Origin: UBA3305 sp002373555
GTDB lineage: Bacteria; Bacillota; Clostridia; Lachnospirales; Lachnospiraceae
DNA length: 23,536 bases
Assembly: GCA_946612455.1 (NCBI GenBank)
Contig: CAMOER010000038.1
Coordinates: 1 to 23,536 of the forward strand
Direction: 5' to 3'
The notes beneath the pieces were generated by a model that did no database searches, was not told where the DNA came from, and was given only the letters and a program-made list of their open reading frames with translations. This document shows, one piece after another, positions 15,517-22,695 of the stretch. The number at the start of each line of letters is the position of its first letter. Positions within the stretch are counted from its first letter, which is position 1. The translations under genes and the position numbers were made by a program.

Positions 15517-15636
15517 ATGATGAATTTCAGAGACAAAAAGAAGAACCGTATCGTGGCGATCGTGATCGTCGTCATTATCTGCGTGGCGATGGCAGCGGGA
15601 CTTCTGGCCGGCATTTCCGGATTCGGCGGTATCTGA
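15517..15636 (+). CDS. Small single-pass membrane peptide, function unknown
   Basis: An open frame of 39 residues. It starts MMNFRDKKKNR (positive, cytoplasmic side), then has one hydrophobic helix (about residues 12-34, IVAIVIVVIICVAMAAGLLAGI), and ends GFGGI. CCGGAGG at 15498-15504 lies 12 bases upstream, a little far but strong. The stop codon ends 1 base before the TTG start of trmL, so it may serve trmL by translational coupling as well as being a real microprotein. Short Lys-rich, one-helix proteins are common in Bacillota and often hypothetical. I do not recognise a specific family. Confidence 0.6.
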   Translation: MMNFRDKKKNRIVAIVIVVIICVAMAAGLLAGISGFGGI

Positions 15637-15637
15637 T

Positions 15638-16129
15638 TTGGTCAATGTAGTACTGCTGGAGCCGGAGCTCCCGGCAAATACCGGGAATATCGGCAGGACA
15701 TGCGTAGCGACCGGGTCACGGCTGCACCTGATCCGTCCGCTCGGCTTTCAGATCAATGACAAGATGATCAAGCGGGCCGGCCTGGATTACTGGCCGCGGC
15801 TCGATGTCACGGTCTATGACGATCTTGCGGATTTCCGCGCGAAGAACGGCGATCCGGAGATCATCATGGCAACGACGAAATCCGAACAGATCTATACTGC
15901 GCCCGACTATCCGGACGGCTGCTATATCATGTTCGGGAAGGAAAGCGCAGGCATCCCGGAGGAACTGCTCGTGCAGAACAAAGCGAACTGCGTGCGCATT
16001 CCGATGCTTGACGACAACAGATCTCTGAACCTGGCGAATTCTGTTGCGGTGGTCGTGTACGAAGCGCTGCGGCATCAGGGATTCGCGGGGCTGAATACAG
16101 AGGGGCACCTGCACAGGCTCCGCTGGTGA
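15638..16129 (+). CDS. trmL: tRNA (cytidine/uridine-34 2'-O)-methyltransferase TrmL
   Basis: SPOUT-class enzyme that uses S-adenosylmethionine to 2'-O-methylate wobble position 34 of tRNA-Leu isoacceptors. The product is 163 residues, the normal length. Motif 1 is NTGNIGRTC (14-22), motif 2 is YIMFGKESAGIPEELL, and motif 3 is DNRSLNLANSVAVVVYEALRHQGF-like; together these form the trefoil-knot cofactor site. The start is TTG 15638, which gives VNVVLLEPELPANTGNIGRT, the typical family beginning. No strong Shine-Dalgarno lies just upstream, and the start is 1 base after the small membrane-peptide stop, so translation is probably coupled. The next gene follows after 19 bases. Confidence 0.95.
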   Translation: MVNVVLLEPELPANTGNIGRTCVATGSRLHLIRPLGFQINDKMIKRAGLDYWPRLDVTVYDDLADFRAKNGDPEIIMATTKSEQIYTAPDYPDGCYIMFGKESAGIPEELLVQNKANCVRIPMLDDNRSLNLANSVAVVVYEALRHQGFAGLNTEGHLHRLRW

Positions 16130-16148
16130 ATATCGGGAGGACAGTATC

Positions 16149-17540
16149 ATGTCGATCCTTGCAGCTTTTATGGTCCCGCATCCGCCGATGATCGTACCGG
16201 AGATCGGCAGAGGGAGTGAAGAACAGATCCGTGAAACAACGGCAGCCTATGAAAAGATCGCTGCTGAGACGGCAGCATTATGCCCGGATACGATCCTGAT
16301 TACCAGTCCGCATACAGTGATGTATGCGGATTATTTTCATATATCGCCGGGGAGAAAGGCAAAAGGTTCCTTCTCGGATTTCCGTGCGCCGCAGGTGAAG
16401 TTCGCCGAAGAATATGATGAAGCGCTGGCGGATGAGATCAGTGCGGCAGCGGCTTTGGCCGGCCTCCCGGCAGGCACGCTCGGGGAACGGGACAGCCGTC
16501 TCGATCATGGGACGATGGTGCCGCTTTATTTCATCCGAAAGCAGTATCAGGGCGGGAAGATCGTCCGGATCGGGCTTTCGGGACTGCCGTATACGGAGCA
16601 TTATCAGCTCGGCGAGCTGATCAGGGCATCCGTGGAAAAGCTCGGCCGCCGGGCGGTGTTCATTGCCAGCGGCGATCTGTCGCATAAGCTGCAGTCTTAC
16701 GGTCCGTACGGATTTGCCGAAGAAGGACCGCAGTATGATGCCCGCATCATGGATGTGATGGGGCGTGCTGCCTTCGGGGAACTGTTTGATTTTGATGAGG
16801 CGTTCTGCGACAGAGCGGCCGAATGCGGTCATCGGTCTTTTGTGATCATGGCCGGTGCATTCGACGGACAGGCGGTCAGGACGGAGACCCTGTCCCATCA
16901 GGACGTAACGGGCGTCGGCTACGGGATCGTCTCGTTTTTCCCGGAAGGACCGGACGAAGACCGGCATTTTCTGCAGACCTATCTGGCGGAGGCGGAAAAG
17001 AAGCTCGCAGAAGCGAGGGAGAGATCCGATCCGTATGTCAGACTGGCCAGAAGATCCCTGGAAAGCTATGTCAGGGACCACAGAATGATGCCTGTGCCGG
17101 GCAGCATTCCCGGGGCGGAGGAACTGCTGACCACAAGAGCAGGCGCGTTTGTTTCGATCCATAAGCACGGGAAACTCCGCGGGTGCATCGGCACGATCGC
17201 GCCGGTACAGACCAGTCTCGCGAAAGAGATCATCGAAAATGCCGTCAGCGCGGCGGTGCATGATCCCCGGTTCGATCCCATCACGCCGGACGAACTGCAG
17301 TGGCTGGAGATCAATGTCGATGTATTGGGTGAAGCAGAGGAGATTTCTTCTTCCGATCAGCTGGACGTGAAGAAATACGGCGTGATCGTTTCATCCGGCG
17401 GCCGGCGCGGTCTTCTCCTGCCGGATCTGGACGGTGTGGATACGGTGGAGCAGCAGATCCGGATCGCGAAGCAGAAGGCCGGGATCGGACAATGGGAGCC
17501 CGTGAAGCTGCAGCGGTTTGAAGTCGTCAGACACGTTTGA
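16149..17540 (+). CDS. AmmeMemoRadiSam protein: LigB/Memo-like domain fused to AMMECR1 domain
   Basis: A 463-residue fusion. Residues 1-270 form a class-III extradiol dioxygenase/Memo-type domain. Candidate metal or active-site residues are H11 (VPHPPMIVPEIG), H55 (TSPHTV), H120, H179 (SGDLSHK), and E225/C226/H228 (ECGHRS). Residues about 290-463 form an AMMECR1 domain with LRGCIG (343-348) and SSGGRRGLLLPDLDGVDTVEQQI. In many bacteria and archaea the AMMECR1, Memo and radical SAM proteins are encoded together (AmmeMemoRadiSam), but the biochemical role is not settled. Here two of the three are one polypeptide, and the radical SAM partner is the next gene. ATG 16149 has GGGAGG at 16135-16140. 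There is no signal peptide, so it should be cytoplasmic. Confidence 0.92.
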   Translation: MSILAAFMVPHPPMIVPEIGRGSEEQIRETTAAYEKIAAETAALCPDTILITSPHTVMYADYFHISPGRKAKGSFSDFRAPQVKFAEEYDEALADEISAAAALAGLPAGTLGERDSRLDHGTMVPLYFIRKQYQGGKIVRIGLSGLPYTEHYQLGELIRASVEKLGRRAVFIASGDLSHKLQSYGPYGFAEEGPQYDARIMDVMGRAAFGELFDFDEAFCDRAAECGHRSFVIMAGAFDGQAVRTETLSHQDVTGVGYGIVSFFPEGPDEDRHFLQTYLAEAEKKLAEARERSDPYVRLARRSLESYVRDHRMMPVPGSIPGAEELLTTRAGAFVSIHKHGKLRGCIGTIAPVQTSLAKEIIENAVSAAVHDPRFDPITPDELQWLEINVDVLGEAEEISSSDQLDVKKYGVIVSSGGRRGLLLPDLDGVDTVEQQIRIAKQKAGIGQWEPVKLQRFEVVRHV

Positions 17541-17591
17541 TGCGCCGGCTTCCGCGGACGGCAGGAGCCCGGCATACGATGGGAGGAATTC

Positions 17592-18455
17592 ATGATGGCA
17601 GTTTGTGAAGTCTGCTTCCGCCGTTGTGTTGTGGAAGAAGGGAAGACCGGTTTCTGCGGCGTCAGGGTCTGCAGGAGCGGGAAGATCGTCCCGGAGAATT
17701 ACGGCAGGATCACATCCCTTGCGCTGGATCCGATCGAAAAGAAGCCGCTTGCACGGTTTCATCCCGGGAGCAGGATCCTTTCCGTCGGAAGCTATGGCTG
17801 CAATCTGCGCTGCCCGTTCTGTCAGAATCATGAAATTTCCTGGTCGTCACAGGCGATGCGGTACCGGGAGAGAGCGGAATTCATTTCGCCCGAAGAACTG
17901 GCAGAGACCGCGGCATATTACAGGGATCGCGGCAATATCGGGATCGCCTTTACCTACAATGAACCGCTTGTCGGTTACGAATACGTACGGGATACGGCAA
18001 GGCTTGTTCATGCGATGGGCATGAAGAACGTTCTGGTCACGAACGGGACTGCTTCCCTGCAGGTCCTCGAAGAACTGGGGCCATACATCGATGCCATGAA
18101 CATCGATCTGAAGGGATTTACCGACCGCTATTATGCGGATGTGCTGAAAGGCAGCCGGCAGATGGTCATGGATTTCATCGCGCGGGCCGCACAGATCTGT
18201 CATGTCGAGCTGACCACGCTCATTATTCCGGGGGAAAATGACACGGAAGAGGAAATGCGGGAGATCAGCCGGTGGATTGCCGGGCTCGGAGATGTATACG
18301 GCGGAAGGTCCGGGCGGGAGATCCCGCTGCATATATCCCGTTTCTTTCCGCAGTTCCGGATGACCGACCGGCCGGCGACGGATGTGCGCCTGATTTACCG
18401 GCTGGCCGGCATTGCGGGAGAGCAGCTGGCGTATGTTTATCCCGGCAACTGCTGA
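17592..18455 (+). CDS. AmmeMemoRadiSam system radical SAM enzyme
   Basis: A radical S-adenosylmethionine enzyme of 287 residues, related in layout to pyruvate-formate-lyase-activating proteins. The cluster motif is CNLRCPFC with C70, C74 and C77. The N-terminus carries additional cysteines (C5, C8, C12, C22; CEVCFRRC ... GFCGVR), which may bind a second metal or cluster. Later SAM-binding strands include TYNEPL, VTNGT, and MNIDLKGFTDRYY. GGGAGG at 17581-17586 suits ATG 17595 slightly better than ATG 17592; they differ by one Met. It lies 51 bases after the AMMECR1/Memo fusion, probably in one transcript. The product of its radical chemistry is unknown; modification of a protein or small molecule handled by the partner is inference. 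Confidence 0.93.
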   Translation: MMAVCEVCFRRCVVEEGKTGFCGVRVCRSGKIVPENYGRITSLALDPIEKKPLARFHPGSRILSVGSYGCNLRCPFCQNHEISWSSQAMRYRERAEFISPEELAETAAYYRDRGNIGIAFTYNEPLVGYEYVRDTARLVHAMGMKNVLVTNGTASLQVLEELGPYIDAMNIDLKGFTDRYYADVLKGSRQMVMDFIARAAQICHVELTTLIIPGENDTEEEMREISRWIAGLGDVYGGRSGREIPLHISRFFPQFRMTDRPATDVRLIYRLAGIAGEQLAYVYPGNC

Positions 18456-18478
18456 AGCGGCGCATTTGCCGCACGGCC

Positions 18479-18507
18479 TTGCATTTTCATCCTGCTTTTC
18501 ATATACT
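18479..18507 (+). promoter_or_regulatory. Possible promoter for the AAA ATPase gene
   Basis: TATACT (18502-18507) lies 17 bases after a poor -35 (TTGCAT, 18479-18484). The 113-base gap between the radical SAM and AAA genes otherwise shows only a weak five-bp GCGGC/GCCGC hairpin (18457-18472). Confidence 0.4.
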
Positions 18508-18568
18508 GATATTGTCGCAAATAGCTGGATGTACGACACAGAGAAAGATTTTTGAGAGGATTTACGAC

Positions 18569-19771
18569 ATGGGTGATCTTTTAAAAGGTTTATATAATGA
18601 TCTTTATACGGCCGGCAATGCGCATCTCGACCTTCTGAAGCAGGTCCGGGAACAGAGCAAAGCATCGGACAGCCTCAGGAAGACAGCGGAAACATCGCTG
18701 AAAAACGCGAATGATGCGCTGGATGAAGCCAGAAAGCTCTTCGGCGACATGCCTGTTTCCGCCGGCATGGATGTGAAGACGCCGCCTGTGCAGGCAAGCA
18801 CCGGAGATCCTGTTCCGCCCGCGCAGGAGCCTGAAAAACCGGCGGAGCCCGAGACGGATCCGATCGAAGACCTGAATGCGCTCATCGGTCTTTCCACCAT
18901 CAAGCATGATGTAAAGGAACTGACGGATTTCGTGAAGGTCCAGAAGCTCCGGAAGGACCAGGGACTGAAATCCGTCCCTACCTCACTGCACCTTGTATTC
19001 ACCGGCAATCCGGGTACCGGCAAGACAACGGTCGCCAGGATCATCGGCAGGATCTACAAGAAGATCGGCGTGCTCTCCAAAGGGCAGCTCGTGGAAGTCG
19101 ACCGTTCCGGTCTGGTCGCCGGGTATGTCGGGCAGACAGCGATCAAGACCCAGCAGAAGATCCAGGAGGCCATGGGCGGCGTTCTGTTCATTGATGAAGC
19201 CTATGCGCTTTCCGGCGGGGATCAGGATGCCTTCGGCCAGGAAGCGATCAATACGATCCTGAAAGCGATGGAGGATCACCGCGATGATCTGATCATCATT
19301 GTTGCCGGTTATACCGAGCCGATGGCGCATTTCATCGCCAGCAATCCCGGACTGAAGTCGCGGTTCAACAAATATATCGAGTTCCCGGATTATACGCTGG
19401 ATGAGCTGCAGGATATCTTCATGATGAACGTGAAGAAATATGATTATACCGTTGCGGATGATGTGCTTGCGCAGATCCGCGGAATGATCGCGGCGAAAAA
19501 GATCATGACCATGGAGAATTTCGCCAATGCCAGAGAGGTCCGGAACCTGTTTGAAGAAGTGATCACGAACCAGGCGAGAAGAGTCGCGGCCATGGAAAAT
19601 CCGACCGCGGAGGATATCATGGCAATCACACTGGACGATCTGGTGGACAGCGATAATGAGACGCCCACACCGGATGCGGAGGAACTGAAGGATGCACCGG
19701 CGGAGCTGCCGGCTGCGGAGGAACCGAAGGAAGCACCGGCGGAAGTGCCGGCGGCGGAAGAGGGAGAATGA
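18569..19771 (+). CDS. SpoVK/CbbX-type AAA ATPase
   Basis: A 400-residue AAA+ ATPase of the SpoVK/CbbX group. CbbX remodels Rubisco; SpoVK acts in sporulation; most others are uncharacterised protein remodelers. Residues 1-60 look like an amphipathic coiled coil, and 61-97 a Pro/Glu linker. The AAA domain follows, with Walker A GNPGTGKT (146-153), pore-loop-like AGYVGQT, Walker B GVLFIDE (D209, E210), AGYTEPM, and the arginine-finger region NPGLKSRF. The C-terminal lid includes NAREVRNLFE. The tail holds a tandem 13-residue acidic repeat. ATG 18569 is chosen because AGAGGA lies 8 bases upstream and an N-terminally longer frame would have no ribosome site. It sits between the AmmeMemoRadiSam genes and a membrane Fe-S pair. 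Confidence 0.9.
   Translation: MGDLLKGLYNDLYTAGNAHLDLLKQVREQSKASDSLRKTAETSLKNANDALDEARKLFGDMPVSAGMDVKTPPVQASTGDPVPPAQEPEKPAEPETDPIEDLNALIGLSTIKHDVKELTDFVKVQKLRKDQGLKSVPTSLHLVFTGNPGTGKTTVARIIGRIYKKIGVLSKGQLVEVDRSGLVAGYVGQTAIKTQQKIQEAMGGVLFIDEAYALSGGDQDAFGQEAINTILKAMEDHRDDLIIIVAGYTEPMAHFIASNPGLKSRFNKYIEFPDYTLDELQDIFMMNVKKYDYTVADDVLAQIRGMIAAKKIMTMENFANAREVRNLFEEVITNQARRVAAMENPTAEDIMAITLDDLVDSDNETPTPDAEELKDAPAELPAAEEPKEAPAEVPAAEEGE
19679..19756 (+). repeat. 39-bp tandem repeat in the AAA ATPase tail
   Basis: Two adjacent 39-base units (19679-19717, 19718-19756) encode EELKDAPAELPAA and EEPKEAPAEVPAA. A partial third (EEGE) ends the protein. The tail is acidic, Pro/Ala-rich and probably disordered. 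Confidence 0.9.
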
Positions 19772-19805
19772 CGCAGCATTCCCCCGGCAGAAAAGGAACC
19801 TGGAT

Positions 19806-19952
19806 ATGAACGGAGAATTTCCTGAAAAATGGACGGTCCTGTTTCTGATCGCAGCCGTCGGCCTGTGTATCTTCGGCGCAGCCTCCGGAGATATGACAGA
19901 CGTATTCATCAAGGCAGTCAATATCTGTATGGAGTGTATCGGTCTTGGCTAA
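19806..19952 (+). CDS. CXXC-motif membrane microprotein (CD1871A-like)
   Basis: A 48-residue protein: a short polar start (MNGEFPEKW), one hydrophobic helix (about 10-26), then a C-terminal CMEC motif (C41, C44) just before the end. This is the layout of the CD1871A-type CXXC family I recall from Clostridia, usually found next to a membrane 4Fe-4S protein, as here. Such a motif can bind a metal or form a redox dithiol. ATG 19806 has AAAGGA about 8 bases upstream. Its last 8 bases overlap the next gene, so the two proteins are probably made together and may interact. The family name is from memory; the role is inference. Confidence 0.8.
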   Translation: MNGEFPEKWTVLFLIAAVGLCIFGAASGDMTDVFIKAVNICMECIGLG

Positions 19953-20814
19953 GCATCTTCGTAAAATCATACAGGCCGGCTTCGGCCTGCTTTCCAACGG
20001 TTATCTGAAAGGCTTTCTTCCCGGAGAGCCTTTTATTTACGGCGGCGTTCTGAAGCGGTTCTGCGTCCCGGGAATGAACTGCTATTCCTGCCCGGGCGCG
20101 CTGGGCGCCTGCCCCGTCGGCGCGCTGCAGGCCGCACTTTCGGGAAGACAGCGAAAATTCCCGGCCTATGTTTTCGGCTATCTGGCAGCTGTCGGTTTGC
20201 TCGCCGGGCGGTTCATCTGCGGCTGGCTGTGTCTGTTCGGGCTGCTGCAGGAGCTGCTTTATAAGATCCCGACGCCGAAGATCGTGCTTCCGGAGAAGAT
20301 CGACAGACCGCTTCGCTATCTGAAGTATGCAGTGCTGCTGATCCTGGTCATCGGACTGCCGCTTCTTTACAGAAGTGCATACGGCGCGGGAGATCCGTTC
20401 TTCTGCAAATATCTGTGTCCGGTCGGGACGCTGGAAGGCGGGGTGCCGCTGGTACTGATGAATGATGCGCTGCGGCCGGCACTCGGCTGGCTGTTCCGCT
20501 GGAAGATGCTGCTCCTGATTTTCTGTATTCTGGTGTCCGTTCTGATCTACCGCCCGTTCTGCAAATATATCTGCCCGCTCGGCGCCTTCTATGCGCTGTT
20601 TCAGAAAAAAAGCCTGGTACGGATGCACGTCGATACTGCTTCGTGCATCAGCTGCGGCTCCTGCAGCAGAGCCTGCGGGATGTGCGTCGATCCGCATATT
20701 GTGCCGAACAGCGCGGAATGCATCCGGTGCGGCGAATGTATGAAAGCCTGTCCGGTGAATGCATTATCCTTTGCACGTGCCGGCAGGATGAAAAAGAAGA
20801 TCCCGATGGTATAA
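19945..20814 (+). CDS. NapH-like membrane 4Fe-4S protein
   Basis: A 289-residue polytopic membrane iron-sulfur protein of the NapH/YccM-like kind, which pass electrons across or along the membrane. Four or so hydrophobic helices lie in residues 1-215. Paired cysteine motifs face the membrane: GMNCYSCPGALGACPVGAL, CGWLCLFGLLQ, CKYLCPVGTLEGG and CKYICPLGAFY. The C-terminus has two ferredoxin-type clusters, CISCGSCSRACGMC and CIRCGECMKACP. The start is TTG 19945, chosen because GGAGTG (19931-19936) is 8 bases upstream, inside the CXXC gene. Electron donor and acceptor cannot be told. Its place after the AmmeMemoRadiSam genes suggests it may feed electrons to that system, which is inference only. 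Confidence 0.9.
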   Translation: MAKHLRKIIQAGFGLLSNGYLKGFLPGEPFIYGGVLKRFCVPGMNCYSCPGALGACPVGALQAALSGRQRKFPAYVFGYLAAVGLLAGRFICGWLCLFGLLQELLYKIPTPKIVLPEKIDRPLRYLKYAVLLILVIGLPLLYRSAYGAGDPFFCKYLCPVGTLEGGVPLVLMNDALRPALGWLFRWKMLLLIFCILVSVLIYRPFCKYICPLGAFYALFQKKSLVRMHVDTASCISCGSCSRACGMCVDPHIVPNSAECIRCGECMKACPVNALSFARAGRMKKKIPMV

Positions 20815-20843
20815 AGGCCGGCGGTGCTTCATTCGTAATTCTT

Positions 20844-20879
20844 TTGACAGTTGCATTTTTTCCATAGGTTTGGTAAATT
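20844..20879 (+). promoter_or_regulatory. Possible promoter for the Xaa-Pro peptidase gene
   Basis: TTGACA (20844-20849) is a perfect -35 but has no -10 at normal distance. The adjacent TTGCAT (20851-20856) has TAAATT (20874-20879) at a 17-base spacing. I see nothing else in the 129-base gap before the peptidase gene. Confidence 0.4.
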
Positions 20880-20943
20880 ATTGTCGGAACGGTTAAACAC
20901 GGCAAACCCGAACAGGACGACGCCGTGCCGGGAAGGAGAGAAT

Positions 20944-22011
20944 ATGAAGTCAAGAATCGACAGAGCAGTAGATGAAATGAAGAAGGCCGGTCTCAAACAG
21001 CTTCTGGTATCGGATCCCAAGAGCATCCGGTATCTGACCGGTATTTATCACGAGCCTTTTGAAAGAATGTTTTTCTTCCTCTTAAGAGATAACGGGGAGC
21101 ATGTGTTCTTCCTGAATCATCTCTTCTTTATCGGCCCGACCGGATTTCATGAAGTCAGATACAGCGATATGGATGATCAGATGAGCATGCTGGTCGAACA
21201 GATCGATGAGAATGAAGTGCTGGGCGTGGATAAGGTGATGACCGCCAGATTCCTGGTCCCGCTGCAGGAGCGCATGCCGAATCTGAAGACCGTCATCGGA
21301 TCCGACTGTGTGGACAACTGCCGTGCGGTCAAGGATGCGGAGGAGATCGCGATCATGAAACGCTCTTCCGAGATCAATGATCTGGTCATGGAGCGAGCGA
21401 TCAGACACGCAGCAGTCGGCATGTCTGAAAAAGAGCTGGCGGATTATATTGATGAACAGTATGCGGCGGAGGGCGTGGTTCCCTGCTTTACCACGATCGT
21501 CTGCTACGGAGAGAATGCTGCGGATTCCCATCATGTTCCCAGCGCTGATGTGAAGCTGAAGGAAGGACAGTGCGTCCTGATCGACATGGGCTGCATTTAT
21601 AAGAACTACTGCTCGGATATGACCAGAACGTTCTATATGCATTCCGTGGATGACGAACAGGCGAAGATCTATGAGATCGTAAGAGAAGCCCAGCAGGCAG
21701 CCTGCGATGCCGTAAAGCCCGGCGTGAAGATGAGCGAGATCTACGCGGTCTGCCGTAAAGTGATCGACGATTCCGGCTACGGAAAGTACTGGACGATCCG
21801 TCTGGGACACTTCATCGGCCAGGAAGACCATGAGAAAGGCGATGTCGGCCCGAATGACCATACGCCCGCAGCGCCCGGCATGATCTTCTCGATCGAGCCC
21901 GGCATCTATATCGAAGGCTTCACCGGCGTCCGGATCGAGGATCTGGTGCTGGTCACGGAAGACGGTTATGAAAATCTGAACGCGGTGGATAAGAAATTAC
22001 TGGTGGTATAA
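20944..22011 (+). CDS. Xaa-Pro peptidase, M24B family (aminopeptidase P/prolidase type)
   Basis: Cytoplasmic metallopeptidase that cuts next to proline. The product is 355 residues, the usual size of the Bacillota form. The N-terminal creatinase-like domain (about 1-120) precedes a pita-bread catalytic domain with the full dinuclear metal pentad: D214 (LIDMGC), D225 (YCSDMTRTF), H289 (LGHFIGQEDH), E318 (SIEPGIY) and E332 (VRIEDLVLV). ATG 20944 has AAGGAG about 7 bases upstream. The stop overlaps the next ATG (TAATG), so the downstream gene is translationally coupled. Prolidase and aminopeptidase P cannot be separated by eye. No signal peptide is present. Confidence 0.95.
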   Translation: MKSRIDRAVDEMKKAGLKQLLVSDPKSIRYLTGIYHEPFERMFFFLLRDNGEHVFFLNHLFFIGPTGFHEVRYSDMDDQMSMLVEQIDENEVLGVDKVMTARFLVPLQERMPNLKTVIGSDCVDNCRAVKDAEEIAIMKRSSEINDLVMERAIRHAAVGMSEKELADYIDEQYAAEGVVPCFTTIVCYGENAADSHHVPSADVKLKEGQCVLIDMGCIYKNYCSDMTRTFYMHSVDDEQAKIYEIVREAQQAACDAVKPGVKMSEIYAVCRKVIDDSGYGKYWTIRLGHFIGQEDHEKGDVGPNDHTPAAPGMIFSIEPGIYIEGFTGVRIEDLVLVTEDGYENLNAVDKKLLVV

Positions 22012-22556
22012 TGCTGATCAACAATACGGAGGGCGGCCTGCGGGAGCTGGCCGCCTCTTTAAACGGATGGAAGAACAGAGATGATACCTGCGGCGCCTAT
22101 GCCGCGGCGGTGATGCTCGCGGGCCTGCAGGATTCGGAATATCCGGATCTGATCCCGGAAGCGATCCGGAAGCCCGGGGAAACCGACGGAACGAAGCTGG
22201 TGGCAGCGCTGACCGCCTGCATGCACGGCGCCAAGAGGACGCTCCCGTTCAACGTAAGCGCGGGCGTGAACCGTTTTATGAAAAAATATGCCCCGGAGTA
22301 TGTGCAGTTAAGCATCCGGGCGCATTTCCGTCTGCTGCCCGGAAAAGATCTTTTAAAGGAAGAGTTCCGGAAAGGACATTTCTGCTGTCTGGGGATCGTG
22401 CGGTACCGGGGCAGCAGGTACGGCAATCACTGGGTGACGGCGTATGATCTCGCGGAGACGGAGAAAGGGATCGTGTATCTGGCGCATGACAACTGGGGCC
22501 ATCCGGAGGCGGAGATCCCGGCACGCTGGGTGAACAGTGTGGTGTATATGAGATGA
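22011..22556 (+). CDS. Hypothetical protein, possible papain/C39-like fold
   Basis: 181 residues, not firmly recognised. Three patches have the look of a papain-like or C39-like cysteine peptidase triad in the right order: C27 in DDTCGAYAAAVMLA at the start of a helix, H140 in YGNHWVTAYDL on a strand, and D160/N161 in YLAHDNWG. The middle is helical and basic (GVNRFMKKYAPEYVQLSIRAHFRLLPGKDLL). No signal peptide or membrane segment is seen, so it should be cytoplasmic. The ATG overlaps the stop of the Xaa-Pro peptidase by 1 base, and no separate ribosome site is evident. An intracellular peptidase or amidase partner is possible; an inactive papain-fold domain is equally possible. Confidence 0.72.
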   Translation: MLINNTEGGLRELAASLNGWKNRDDTCGAYAAAVMLAGLQDSEYPDLIPEAIRKPGETDGTKLVAALTACMHGAKRTLPFNVSAGVNRFMKKYAPEYVQLSIRAHFRLLPGKDLLKEEFRKGHFCCLGIVRYRGSRYGNHWVTAYDLAETEKGIVYLAHDNWGHPEAEIPARWVNSVVYMR

Positions 22557-22593
22557 AACGGATGCAGGCGCCGGTTCTTCCTTCTTCAGAAAG

Positions 22594-22622
22594 GTGACAG
22601 CCGGCGGATTTTGTGATATTAT
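22594..22622 (+). promoter_or_regulatory. Sigma-70-type promoter for aroD
   Basis: GTGACA (22594-22599) and TATTAT (22617-22622) are separated by 17 bases, each one mismatch from consensus. The leader before aroD is about 65 bases and ends in AAGGAG (22681-22686). No riboswitch or attenuator is apparent in it. Confidence 0.65.
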
Positions 22623-22695
22623 CTTATTTTGTAGACTGCATGGATACCGAAGAACAGCTCGGAACAGGCATCATCAGATAAAGGAGAGACAGGAA

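Noticed and set aside
18272..18568. A longer AAA ATPase starting at 18272.
   Set aside because: It would overlap the conserved end of the radical SAM gene and has no ribosome site. ATG 18569 has AGAGGA at proper distance.
20844..20849. A perfect TTGACA taken alone as the peptidase promoter.
   Set aside because: There is no acceptable -10 at 16-18 bases; the only TA-rich hexamer fits the neighbouring TTGCAT better.
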